NCBI GenBank assembly: GCA_963728925.1
Contig: CAVSMB010000014.1
Location: 186,001 to 250,000 of the forward strand
DNA length: 64,000 nucleotides
Reading direction: 5' to 3'
Source: JBBPZA01 sp963728925
Lineage (GTDB): Bacteria; Actinomycetota; Thermoleophilia; Solirubrobacterales; Solirubrobacteraceae
Numbering within the stretch: position 1 is the first letter of the stretch; each line of letters starts with the position of its first letter. A model generated the notes under the pieces. The model had not been told where the DNA came from, did no database searches, and saw only the letters and a program-made list of their open reading frames with translations. The translations under genes were made by a program, and so were the position numbers. This document shows positions 42,975 to 51,367 of this stretch, piece after piece.

Positions 42975-43451
42975 ATGACCGGTTTCGGCATTGCGTTGGT
43001 CCTGGTGGGCGGCGTCCTCATCGTCGCCGAGGCACATTTGCCGACCGGTGGGGTGCTCGGCGTCGCCGGTGTGCTCGGGCTCGTCGGAGGGACGGTGCTC
43101 GCGCTCGATGCCGCCGGCGCCGCTCTCGCGCTCGTGCTCGTCGCGGCGGTCCTGCTCGCGGTCGTCGCCAGCGCGGCCCTGCTGTTCGCCGGGCGCCGGA
43201 CCCTCGAGGTCTCGCGGCGCAGGCCGACCACGGGGGCGGAAGGGCTCGTCGGCCACCTCGGCATCGTCCGCCGTACGCCCCAGCCGGTGGGTCAGGTGCT
43301 CGTCGACGGCGCCCTGTGGCGCGCCCGCCTGAGCTGGACCCACGAAGAGGACGAGCCCCCGCCCGCCGCCGGTGAGCCCGTCGTCGTCGAGCGCGTACGA
43401 GGGCTCGAGCTCTGTGTCCGCCGTGCCGAGGAGTGGGAGGTCCACCCGTGA
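42975..43451 (+). CDS. NfeD-like membrane protein
   Basis: 158 aa; ATG preceded by caggggaa. Two or three hydrophobic helices (FGIALVLVGGVLIVAEAHLP, GVLGVAGVLGLVGGTVLAL, ALVLVAAVLLAVVASAALL) and a C-terminal OB-fold-like domain (GLVGHLGIVRRTPQPVGQVLVDGALWRAR). NfeD proteins pair with SPFH/slipin proteins in membrane microdomains, as here: the stop overlaps the slipin GTG. Confidence 0.88.
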   Translation: MTGFGIALVLVGGVLIVAEAHLPTGGVLGVAGVLGLVGGTVLALDAAGAALALVLVAAVLLAVVASAALLFAGRRTLEVSRRRPTTGAEGLVGHLGIVRRTPQPVGQVLVDGALWRARLSWTHEEDEPPPAAGEPVVVERVRGLELCVRRAEEWEVHP

Positions 43452-44362
43452 CCGCCGTGTTGATCGTCGTCGTCGTGCTGCTCGTCGTCGCGCTGGTGGG
43501 CGCGGCCTCCTCGGTGCGCATCCTGCGCGAGTACGAGCGGGGGGTGGTGTTCCGCCTCGGGCGACTGCTCGGCGACAAAGGCCCGGGCCTTGTCCTCCTC
43601 ATCCCGGCCGTCGACCGAATGGTCCGCGTCGAGCTTCGGACCGTGACGCTCAACATTCCCCCGCAGGACCTCATCACGCGCGACAACGTGCCCGCGCGCG
43701 TCAACGCGGTCGGGTACTTCCGCGTGGTCGAGCCGGTCAAGGCCGTCGTCGAGGTCGAGCAATTCCTCACGGCGACCTCGCAGATCTCCCAGACCACGCT
43801 TCGCTCCGTGCTGGGCCGCGCGAGCCTCGACATGCTGCTGGCCGAGCGCGACAAGCTCAACGACTCGCTCCAGCAGATCATCGACGAGCAGACCGAGCCG
43901 TGGGGGGTCAAGGTCACGACGGTCGAGATCAAGGACGTCGAGATCCCGAGCAACATGCAACGTGCGATGGCCGCCGAGGCGGAGGCCGAGCGCGAGCGTC
44001 GCGCGAAGGTCATCAACGCCGAGGGCGAGTTCCAGGCCTCCGAGCGCCTCTTCGACGCTGCGGAGATCATCAGTCGCAACCCGTCCGCGCTGCAGCTGCG
44101 CTATCTCCAGACGCTCTCGGAGATCGGCGTCAACCAGAACTCGACGGTCGTCTTCCCGCTGCCGATGGACCTCGTCCAGCCGTTTCTGGAGGGGGCGAGG
44201 GGCGTCACCGCTGCGACCGAGCGCGAGCCCGCGACGCCGTCCACTCCCGAGGACCCGGCCCCCAACGGCCCGCCGCCCGAGCTCGACGCCGGGCCCGGCG
44301 CCTCGGCGCTGCCCGCCAGCCGGGCTGAGCGCGGACGCGCCGGGGGCGAACCCGGCGCGTAG
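43448..44362 (+). CDS. Slipin-type SPFH/band-7 protein
   Basis: 304 aa from the GTG at 43448, which overlaps the nfeD stop (GTGA). One N-terminal membrane helix, then the SPFH domain (REYERGVVFRLGRLLGDKGPG, TLNIPPQDLITRDNVPARVNAV) and a helical stretch with AEAEAERERRAKVINAEGE, as in stomatin/slipin. The C-terminal 60 residues are Pro/Gly/Glu-rich and disordered. It organises membrane domains together with NfeD. Confidence 0.93.
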   Translation: MTAVLIVVVVLLVVALVGAASSVRILREYERGVVFRLGRLLGDKGPGLVLLIPAVDRMVRVELRTVTLNIPPQDLITRDNVPARVNAVGYFRVVEPVKAVVEVEQFLTATSQISQTTLRSVLGRASLDMLLAERDKLNDSLQQIIDEQTEPWGVKVTTVEIKDVEIPSNMQRAMAAEAEAERERRAKVINAEGEFQASERLFDAAEIISRNPSALQLRYLQTLSEIGVNQNSTVVFPLPMDLVQPFLEGARGVTAATEREPATPSTPEDPAPNGPPPELDAGPGASALPASRAERGRAGGEPGA

Positions 44363-44397
44363 CGCCCGCCGGCCCTCGGCATGATCCGCCTCCACCG

Positions 44398-44434
44398 ACG
44401 AGGAGGCGCGGGCCTCCGATGACGAGGAGGCGCG
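44398..44434 (+). repeat. Short direct repeat before the mscL remnant
   Basis: GACGAGGAGGCGCG occurs at 44398-44411 and 44421-44434, starts 23 bp apart. The second copy provides the ribosome site of the mscL remnant. It may be the trace of a small local duplication. Confidence 0.6.
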
Positions 44435-44438
44435 CGCC

Positions 44439-44596
44439 ATGCTGAAGGCGTCGTCTTCTTCGTCATCGTCAAGCCCGTCACCGCGATGCAGGACAAGCTC
44501 GGGATCGCCAAGGACGACGAGGCTCAGCCCTCCGACGAGGCGAAGCTGCTCGCCCAGATCCGCGACGAGCTGCGCGAGGCGCGCGGGCCTGGCTGA
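44439..44596 (+). pseudogene. mscL: mscL remnant with a large internal deletion
   Basis: A start ATGCTGAAG (44439, with gacgaggaggcg upstream) matches the MLK beginning of the large-conductance mechanosensitive channel. It joins directly, out of frame, to GVVFFVIVKPVTAMQDKLG (second membrane helix end) and the C-terminal helix EAKLLAQIRDELREARG, ending at the TGA 44594-44596. About 65 codons with both membrane helices are missing. The protein cannot be a working channel. Confidence 0.65.
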
Positions 44597-44632
44597 AGAC
44601 CCGCTCGGCCGCGCCGGTGGCCGGATCCGAGG

Positions 44633-45766
44633 CTACAGCCCCATCGAGCGGCCGAGGATCTCGCGCATGATCTCGTCGGTGCCGCCGCCGATGGGGCCGA
44701 GGCGCGCGTCGCGCGCGGCGCGCTCGAGCTCGGGGTCGGGGCCGACGAGGCCCAGGCAGGCGTCGGCGACCTCGAAGGCTGCGCGCTGGGTGGCGAGCTT
44801 GGCCATCGTCACCTCGCGGACGGCGTCGCGGCCGTCGACGAAGAGCGAGAGCGCGTGGTAGGTCAGCGCGCGGCCCGCCTCGATCTTCACCGCCATCGCC
44901 GCCACCGCGTGCCGCGTCGCCTGACTCGCGGGGCTGGGGAGCTGGTCGAGCGCGCGCTCGAAGGTCAGCCGCATGCCGGCCACCGAGCCCAGCGCCATCA
45001 GCAGCCGCTCCCACTGGAAGTTGGCCATGATCTGGTGAAAGCCCCGGTTCTCCTCGCCGAGCAGGTTCTCCGCGCGGACGGCGACGTCGTCGAAGGCAAT
45101 CAGCGCGGTGTCCGAGGCGTGCCACCCGAGCTTCTCGATCGGGCTCGAGCTGACGCGCTCGTCGCGGTCGATGACCAGGAAGCTGATCCCGTGGTGCCCG
45201 CCCTGCGCGGTGGTCTTGACCGCCGTGACGATGAAGTCCGCCCGCACGCCGTTGGTGATGAACATCTTGGAGCCGTTGACGACCCAGCCGCCCTCGACGC
45301 GCTCGGCGCGCGTTCGCAGCCCGGCGACGTCCGAGCCCGCGTCGGGCTCGGTGATTCCGAGCGCCCCGATCTTCTCGCCGCGGATCCCCGGCACGAGGTA
45401 GCGCTGCTTGAGGTCCTCGCTGCCGAACTTCCAGATCGGCGGCATGGCGATCGAGGCGTGGGCGCCGATCCCGGCCGACACGCCGCCCGAGCCCGAGCCC
45501 GCCAGCTCCTCGGCGAACACCGCGTCGGCCAGGTAGCCGCCGTCGCCGCCGCCGTAGGCCGACGGGAACTTGAGCCCGAGGAAGCCGAGCTCGCCGCAGC
45601 GCCGGAACAGCTCGTCGGGGAACCACCGCGCCTCCTCCCACTCGCGCGCGTGCGGGCGAACTTCGGTCGCGATGAAGGAGCGGATCTCCCCGCGCAACTC
45701 CTCGTGCTCGGCGGTGAACGGCGGCGCCGGCCGCGGCGCCGCGGGCGCCTCGGGGAGACCCTTCAC
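44633..45766 (-). CDS. Acyl-CoA dehydrogenase
   Basis: 377 aa. ACAD signature: ALGITEPDAGSDVAGLRTRA (FAD-binding), GWVVNGSKMFITNGVRADF, FERALDQ helix region, and the end GTDEIMREILGRSMGL with the Glu at the catalytic-base position. It desaturates an acyl-CoA and passes electrons to ETF. Same strand and only 12 bp from the second dehydrogenase gene; the pair may be co-transcribed. In the C-terminal region GLVGPDPELERAARDARLG replaces the usual GGxGxxxE helix. Confidence 0.93.
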   Translation of the reverse strand: MKGLPEAPAAPRPAPPFTAEHEELRGEIRSFIATEVRPHAREWEEARWFPDELFRRCGELGFLGLKFPSAYGGGDGGYLADAVFAEELAGSGSGGVSAGIGAHASIAMPPIWKFGSEDLKQRYLVPGIRGEKIGALGITEPDAGSDVAGLRTRAERVEGGWVVNGSKMFITNGVRADFIVTAVKTTAQGGHHGISFLVIDRDERVSSSPIEKLGWHASDTALIAFDDVAVRAENLLGEENRGFHQIMANFQWERLLMALGSVAGMRLTFERALDQLPSPASQATRHAVAAMAVKIEAGRALTYHALSLFVDGRDAVREVTMAKLATQRAAFEVADACLGLVGPDPELERAARDARLGPIGGGTDEIMREILGRSMGL

Positions 45767-45778
45767 GGGTTCGGGCCC

Positions 45779-47017
45779 CTACAGCCCGTAGGACCGCCCG
45801 ATCACGTCGAGCATGATCTCGTCGGTGCCCGCTCCGATGCGGTTCAGGCGCATGTCGCGCCACACGCGCTCGACGCCGTACTCCTTCATGTAGCCGGCCC
45901 CGCCGTGGATCTGGATGCACTCGTCGGCGACCTCGACGGCGACGCGCGCGGCGTGCAGCTTGGCCATCGAGATCTCGCGCACCGGGTACTCCTTGTTCAT
46001 GAAGCGCCACGCCGTCGTGTAGACCATCTGGCGCGCCGACTCGATCTTCGTCGCCATCTCGGCGAACTTGTGGCGGATCACCTGGAAGTGCCCGATCGAG
46101 CGGCCGAAGGCCTTGCGCTCCTGCGCGTACTGGAGCGTGCGGTCGAAGCAGTTCTGCGCGCCGGCGACGCACCCGGCGGCGCCGATCAGGCGCTCGCCCT
46201 GGAGCTCCCACATGATGTGGTAGAAGCCCTTGCCGACCTCGCCGAGCACGGCGTCGTGGGGAACGCGGACGTCGTTGAAGGCCAGCAGCGCCGTGTCGGA
46301 GGCGTGCATGCCGAGCTTGACGAGCTTGTTCTCGACGATGTAGCCGGGCGTGTCCTTGTCGACGAGGAAGAGCGTGAAGCCGTCGTAGCCGGCGTCGGGG
46401 TCGGTCTTGGTCACGAGCACGATGTAGTCCGCGCGCACGCCGTTGGTGATGTAGGTCTTGGAGCCGTTGATGACCCACTCGTCGCCGTCGCGCACCGCGC
46501 ACGTCTTGATCCCCGAGACGTCGGAGCCCGCGTCGGGCTCGGTGATGCCCAGCGAGGAGATCCTCTGGCCCTTGATCGAGGGGACGAGGTAGCGCTGCTT
46601 CTGCGCCTCGGTGCCGAAGGCGTGGATCGGCGGCGTGGCCATGTCGGTGTGGACCGCGACGCCCATCGCCAGGCCGCCCGACTGCGAGTGGGTGATCTCC
46701 TCGGCCAGCACGATGTTCGAGATGTAGTCCCCGCCCTGGCCGCCGTACTTCTCTGGGTAGGAGAGCCCGAGCAACCCGAGCTCGCCCATGCGCTCGAAGA
46801 CCCAGTCGGGGAACGTCGTCTCCTCCCACTCCTCGGCGTGCGGCGCGAGCTCCTTGGTGACGAAGCGCCGGATCGAGTCGCGCAGCTGCTCGTGGTGGTC
46901 CTGGAAGATGAAGTGGCGCGAGGAGCGCCCGAAGTCGGGCTTGAGGATGTCGGCGGCAGCGTCGGCGGTGCCGGCCGCGGCGGCGGCGTCGGCGGCGGGG
47001 CTTACGGGACTGCTCAT
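45779..47017 (-). CDS. Acyl-CoA dehydrogenase
   Basis: 412 aa with an Ala-rich N-terminal extension of ~28 residues. GITEPDAGSDVSGIKTCAV, VINGSKTYITNGVRADY, YAQERKAFGRSIGHFQVIRH, IHGGAGYMKEYGVERVWRDM, and GTDEIMLDVIGRSYGL. It is a second FAD-dependent acyl-CoA dehydrogenase, more canonical than its downstream neighbour and probably first in the transcript. A palindrome sits 43 bp upstream of its start. Confidence 0.94.
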   Translation of the reverse strand: MSSPVSPAADAAAAAGTADAAADILKPDFGRSSRHFIFQDHHEQLRDSIRRFVTKELAPHAEEWEETTFPDWVFERMGELGLLGLSYPEKYGGQGGDYISNIVLAEEITHSQSGGLAMGVAVHTDMATPPIHAFGTEAQKQRYLVPSIKGQRISSLGITEPDAGSDVSGIKTCAVRDGDEWVINGSKTYITNGVRADYIVLVTKTDPDAGYDGFTLFLVDKDTPGYIVENKLVKLGMHASDTALLAFNDVRVPHDAVLGEVGKGFYHIMWELQGERLIGAAGCVAGAQNCFDRTLQYAQERKAFGRSIGHFQVIRHKFAEMATKIESARQMVYTTAWRFMNKEYPVREISMAKLHAARVAVEVADECIQIHGGAGYMKEYGVERVWRDMRLNRIGAGTDEIMLDVIGRSYGL

Positions 47018-47478
47018 CGAGCACGGCTCCTCGGTCGGTGGCTGCGCCGCATTGTAAGCAGTAGGACTTCCTACTTTCCACCCGAGGGGCAGAGGGCCGA
47101 AGCGGACCGCTCGGCCATGCAGGTTGGGACGCTTACAGCATCGGGCGAGGAGGCGTGAGGGGACGGGCGCCCCAGGAGGGGAGCGGGACGGGCAAGCGGC
47201 TCGGCCGCGGCGACACGGGACGGGAAGGAGCCGAAGCCGTCCTGCCCTGACCGTCGCCGAGACGGGGTGGGCAAAGGCCGCGGCCGAGGGGCGCGCGGCC
47301 GAGTGGGGCGCCTCCGGGAGGCGCGCCTCCTCCCTCGTCGCCCGCTGTCGAGGCCAGCTCTCGCTTCCGCAGGAGAGAGGCGCACCGCCTATGGCCGACC
47401 GGCGGCCGACCAGACGGGTCGCGCCGGCCTCCGACGTCCGGGTCCCCGCGCCCGGCGGGCTTGGTAGCCTGCCGCCCC
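47018..47478. other. Divergent intergenic region, one palindrome, otherwise empty
   Basis: 461 bp between the acyl-CoA dehydrogenase and lipoprotein genes. Apart from the palindrome at 47060-47075 it is very GC-rich sequence with no family-like reading frame. Confidence 0.6.
47060..47075. promoter_or_regulatory. Palindromic operator upstream of acyl-CoA dehydrogenases
   Basis: AGTAGGACTTCCTACT: 7-bp perfect arms around CT, 43 bp from the dehydrogenase start in a locally less GC-rich spot. This is the size and position expected for a TetR-family regulator of fatty-acid genes. No such regulator adjoins. Confidence 0.65.
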
Positions 47479-48006
47479 GTGCTCCGCCGCCTGGCTGCCC
47501 TCGGCTTCGCCTGCTCGTCGCTCGCCGTCCTCGGCGCGTGCGGTTCCAGCGACTCGGGCGACGAGACGCAGAAGGTCTCCAGCCCGAAGATCCCGTTCAC
47601 CTTCGAGCTGCCCAAGGACTTCAAGAAGACGCCGGTCACCCCCGGCTCCTCGCAGGGCGCGCCGCCGATCGTCGCCTACGGCCTTGACAAGCTCAACCTC
47701 ATCGACGTCCGCCAGAGCGCGACGAAGGAGCTCTCGCTCGGCTCGGTGTCCGCGCAGATCAAGACCTCGCTGGCCCAGCTCGGCTTCGCCAACGAGCAGG
47801 GCAAGCGCGAGAAGCACGGGGACACCGAGATGGTCGTGTTCAGCGTCGACAACAAGGTGAGCGGCACGAAGACGACCTCGACGCTCTACTTCTTCACGGG
47901 CGGCGGCGGGACGTGGGAGATCGAGTGCCAGTCGACGCCGCCCAAGGCGGACCAGGTGAGCGAGGCCTGCACCACGGCCGTCGACTCCCTCACGTTCACG
48001 AAGTGA
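47479..48006 (+). CDS. Lipoprotein of unknown function
   Basis: 175 aa from the GTG at 47479. Basic start, hydrophobic stretch and lipobox VLGAC (Cys about residue 20) mark a lipoprotein. The mature part FTFELPKDFKKTPV...QSATKELSLGSV...STLYFFTGGGGTWEIECQST is a single small domain (LpqN/PsbP-like in style). Two later cysteines (ECQS, EACT) could form a disulfide. Confidence 0.8.
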   Translation: MLRRLAALGFACSSLAVLGACGSSDSGDETQKVSSPKIPFTFELPKDFKKTPVTPGSSQGAPPIVAYGLDKLNLIDVRQSATKELSLGSVSAQIKTSLAQLGFANEQGKREKHGDTEMVVFSVDNKVSGTKTTSTLYFFTGGGGTWEIECQSTPPKADQVSEACTTAVDSLTFTK

Positions 48007-48026
48007 GCGGCACGGCCGGCTGAGCC

Positions 48027-48812
48027 GTGGCCTTCGAGACGATCCGCTACGACACCGCGCCCGGCGGCGTCGCCACGATCACGCTCGACCATCCCGAGGA
48101 CCGCAACGCCCTCTCCGACCAGCTCCTCGGCGAGCTGATCGAGGCGTTCATCCGCGCCCGCGACGACGATGCCGTGCGCTGCGTCGTCCTCACCTCCTCC
48201 CACGAGAAGGTCTTCAGCGCGGGCGGCAACCTCGCGGGCTTCGCCGCCGACGTCCCGCTCGTGCACAAGCACTTCGCCACCGAGCGCTTCCCCGCGCTGT
48301 TCACGCTGATCGGCGAGCTGGGCAAGCCAACCCTGTGCGCCGCCAACGGCCACGTGCTGGCCGGCGCGCTCGGCCTCGCGCTGGCCTGCGACCTGATCGT
48401 CGCCAAGGAGGGGGCGCGCTTCGGGACGCCCGAGATCAACGTCGGGGTCTTCCCCTTCATGATCATGGCGCTCATCTGCCGCAACGTCGGGCGCAAGAAG
48501 GCCACCGAGCTGCTGCTGCTCGGCGAGCAGATCTCAGCGGAGGAGGCGCAGCGGATCGGGATCGTCAACCGCGTCGTGCTCGCCGAGGAGTTCGACGCGG
48601 CCGTGGCCGACTGGGCGGACCGGCTCGCCGCGAAGTCGCCGGTGCTCATGCGCATGGGCAAGGACGCGATGTTCCGCCAGCAGGACATGGCCTTCGGGGA
48701 GGCGCTCGACTTCCTGCGCTCGCAACTCACGATCGCCTTCTCGACCGAGGACATCCAGGAGGGCGTTCGCGCGTTCTTCGAGAAGCGCGAGCCGCAGTGG
48801 AAGGGAAGATGA
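48027..48812 (+). CDS. Enoyl-CoA hydratase/isomerase family protein
   Basis: 261 aa; GTG start 20 bp after the lipoprotein stop. Crotonase segments VFSAGGNLAGFAAD and NGHVLAGALGLALACD; FGTPEINVGVFPFMI replaces the usual catalytic-Glu region, so hydratase versus another crotonase activity is open. C-terminal helix FEKREPQWKGR is typical. It may begin the catabolic operon running to the MerR gene. Confidence 0.9.
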   Translation: MAFETIRYDTAPGGVATITLDHPEDRNALSDQLLGELIEAFIRARDDDAVRCVVLTSSHEKVFSAGGNLAGFAADVPLVHKHFATERFPALFTLIGELGKPTLCAANGHVLAGALGLALACDLIVAKEGARFGTPEINVGVFPFMIMALICRNVGRKKATELLLLGEQISAEEAQRIGIVNRVVLAEEFDAAVADWADRLAAKSPVLMRMGKDAMFRQQDMAFGEALDFLRSQLTIAFSTEDIQEGVRAFFEKREPQWKGR

Positions 48813-48923
48813 GAGCGCGGGGACGGGCCGCACGCGACGAGTGGCGACTTTCGTGATCAGGAAGGCGGTTTCTCGCCACTCGTCGGCCCGCCGGCGGGCG
48901 GCGCCACCGACGCGGCCTTGGCG

Positions 48924-49748
48924 ATGAGGCGCCCCCCATCCCTCGTCGCCGTGCGTTGCCGGACCTCCGACCGCTCGGCGGGAGGGGCACGGGGGGTCGA
49001 GGCCCTCGGGGTCGCCCTCGAGGAGCGTTTAGGCGTCCCCGCGCGGCGGATCGGCGAGCCGGGCACGCCGCGCGAGGACGGATGGGAGCAGGCCCTGGAG
49101 ACCTCGCGCGGCTGCCTGCTCGAGGCCGGCGGGCAGGTGCAGGACGCGCTGCGGGGCGGGCGTGCGCCGGTGCTGCTCGCCGCCGAGTGCTCGGTCGCGC
49201 TCGCGACCCTGCCGGCCCTCGCGCGCGAGCGCCCCGACGCGCGCGTGCTTTGGCTCGACGCCCACGGCGACTTCAACACTCCTGAGACGACGCCCAGCGG
49301 GTACCTCGGCGGGATGGCGCTCGCCGGCGCGTGCGGCGCCTGGGACGGCGGCTTCGCGCCGGTCCTGAACCCCGAGCGCGTGGTCCTCGCCGGCGCTCGC
49401 GACCTCGACGAGGAGGAGCGCGAGACGCTGGCCGAGAGTGCCGTGCGCCTGCTCGCGCCCTCCAGCGCGCTGCCCGAGCGCGTCGTGCTCGCGCTGGACG
49501 GCGCTCCGGTCTTCGTGCACCTCGACGTCGACGTTCTCGACCCCGAGGCGATGCCCGCGGTCGAGTACCCGGTGCCCGGCGGCCTGAGCGTGGCCGCGCT
49601 CGCCGACCTCCTGGCCGGCGTCGCGCGGGACAACGAGCTCGTGGGGATCGAGATCACCGCCTTCGACGCCCCCGGCGATCCCGACGCGGCGAGCGGCCCC
49701 GCCGAGCTCATCACGGAGGTGGTCGCGCCGCTGCTGGCGGACACGTAG
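48924..49748 (+). CDS. Arginase/agmatinase-family hydrolase
   Basis: 274 aa from the ATG at 48924. Manganese motifs LWLDAHGDFNTP and FVHLDVDVLDPEAMPAV and the later GIEITAFDAP are all present. The first His of GGxH is replaced: the segment reads LLAAECSVALATL. Family members open guanidino groups or formimidoglutamate. The missing His makes the metal site unusual and the activity uncertain. Confidence 0.85.
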   Translation: MRRPPSLVAVRCRTSDRSAGGARGVEALGVALEERLGVPARRIGEPGTPREDGWEQALETSRGCLLEAGGQVQDALRGGRAPVLLAAECSVALATLPALARERPDARVLWLDAHGDFNTPETTPSGYLGGMALAGACGAWDGGFAPVLNPERVVLAGARDLDEEERETLAESAVRLLAPSSALPERVVLALDGAPVFVHLDVDVLDPEAMPAVEYPVPGGLSVAALADLLAGVARDNELVGIEITAFDAPGDPDAASGPAELITEVVAPLLADT

Positions 49749-49755
49749 AGTGAAG

Positions 49756-49771
49756 AGTGGCACGTCCCACT
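49756..49771. promoter_or_regulatory. Inverted repeat before the carboxyltransferase gene
   Basis: AGTGG (49756-49760) and CCACT (49767-49771) flank cacgtc, within a wider GAAGAGTGG...CCCACTTCC near-palindrome. It sits 15-30 bp before the ATG at 49787, a typical repressor position. The MerR regulator at the operon end is a candidate binder. Confidence 0.45.
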
Positions 49772-49786
49772 TCCGGCAAGGAACCG

Positions 49787-51367
49787 ATGGCCACGGACCC
49801 CGCGACGCAGACGCCCTCCATCCTCAGACCGCTGGTCGACGACCTGCGCGAGCGGCGTGAGAAGGCGCGCGCCGGAGGCGGGCCTGAGCGCATCGAGCGC
49901 CAGCACGAGGCGGGCAAGCTCACCGCCCGCGAGCGGCTCGCGCTGCTCATCGACGAGGGGAGCTTCACCGAGCTCGGCCTCCACGCCCAGCCCCACTTCT
50001 CCCAGCGTGCGATGGAGGGCATCCAGGCGCCGGCCGACGGCGCGATCACCGGCTACGGCAAGGTGAACGGCCGTCTCGTTGCGGTGTGCGCCTACGACTT
50101 CACGGTCATGGCCGGCTCGATGGGCATGACCGGCGAGCTCAAGGTGACGCGGCTGCGAGAGCTCGCGCTGACGAAGCGCATCCCGTTCGTGTGGCTGCTC
50201 GACTCCGCCGGGGCGCGCATCCAGGAGGCGGTCGGGTCGCTGTTCGCGGGCTCCGGGCACCTGTTCCGCGAGGAGGTCGTCAACTCGGGGGTCGTCCCGC
50301 AGGTCGCCGCCCTCATGGGGCCGTGCGCGGCCGGCACCGCCTACATCCCGGGCCTCGCCGACTTTGTGCCGATGGTCAAGGGGCGCGGCTCGATGGCCCT
50401 CGCCGGGCCCCACCTCGTGCGCGCGGCGATCGGCGAGGACGTCACCCAGGAGGAGCTCGGGGGCTCGCGCGTGCACACGCGGAAGTCGGGCGTCGGCGAC
50501 CTCGAGGTGCCCGACGACGAGGCGTGCATCGACGCCGTCAAGGACTACCTCTCCTACATGCCCCAGCACTGCGAGGAGCGCCCGCCGGTCCGCACCACCG
50601 ACGACCCCGTCGACCGCATGGACGAGGAGCTCCTCGACGTCATCCCCGAGTCCAATCGCAAGCCCTACGACATGTACGAGGTAATCGGGCGGATCGTCGA
50701 CGACGGCGCCTGGTTCGACCTCAAGCCCAACTGGGCCAAGACGATCATCACCTGCTTCGCGCGCTTCGGCGGCCGGCCGGTCGGCATCGTCGCCAACCAG
50801 CCTCGCCAGCTCGGCGGGATCCTCAACAACGACTCGGCCGACAAGGCGGCGCGCTTCGTCAACCTCTGCAACGCCTACGGCATCCCGCTCGTCTTCCTCC
50901 AGGACGTGCCCGGCTTCATGGTCGGGACCAAGGTCGAGGAGGCGGGCATCATCCGCCACGGGGCCAAGATGCTCTACGCGGTGGCCAACGCGACGGTCCC
51001 GAAGGTCACCGTCGTGCTGCGCAAGGCCTACGGCGCCGGCTACTACGTGATGAACGGTCGGGCCTACGAGCCCGACCTGATCGTCGCGTGGCCGACGGCG
51101 GAGATCAGCGTGATGGGCGCCGAGGGCGCCGTCGAGATCATCTTCCGCAAGCAGGTCGAGGCGGCGGACGACCCGGCGGCCAAGAAGGCCGAGCTGATCG
51201 CGAACTTCCGCAAGATCATCGACGTCTACGTCGCGGCGGCCAACGACATGATCGACGACGTGATCGATCCCCGCGAGACGCGGCCGACGATCTGCCGCGC
51301 GCTGGAGATGGCCGAGCACAAGCGCGCGCAGCGACCCTGGAAGCGACACGGAGTGGTGCCGGTATGA
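49787..51367 (+). CDS. Acyl-CoA carboxylase carboxyltransferase (beta) subunit
   Basis: 526 aa from the ATG at 49787 (caagga upstream; a GTG at 49757 would add 10 residues). Two crotonase-like halves: DSAGARIQEAVGSLFAGSGHLF and MGPCAAGTAYIPGLADF in the first, VFLQDVPGFMVGTKVEEAGIIRHGAKMLYAV and RKAYGAGYYVMNG in the second. This pattern is that of acetyl/propionyl/methylcrotonyl-CoA carboxylases. The biotin carboxylase partner is elsewhere. Its stop overlaps the BKACE start (ATGA). Confidence 0.94.
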   Translation: MATDPATQTPSILRPLVDDLRERREKARAGGGPERIERQHEAGKLTARERLALLIDEGSFTELGLHAQPHFSQRAMEGIQAPADGAITGYGKVNGRLVAVCAYDFTVMAGSMGMTGELKVTRLRELALTKRIPFVWLLDSAGARIQEAVGSLFAGSGHLFREEVVNSGVVPQVAALMGPCAAGTAYIPGLADFVPMVKGRGSMALAGPHLVRAAIGEDVTQEELGGSRVHTRKSGVGDLEVPDDEACIDAVKDYLSYMPQHCEERPPVRTTDDPVDRMDEELLDVIPESNRKPYDMYEVIGRIVDDGAWFDLKPNWAKTIITCFARFGGRPVGIVANQPRQLGGILNNDSADKAARFVNLCNAYGIPLVFLQDVPGFMVGTKVEEAGIIRHGAKMLYAVANATVPKVTVVLRKAYGAGYYVMNGRAYEPDLIVAWPTAEISVMGAEGAVEIIFRKQVEAADDPAAKKAELIANFRKIIDVYVAAANDMIDDVIDPRETRPTICRALEMAEHKRAQRPWKRHGVVPV

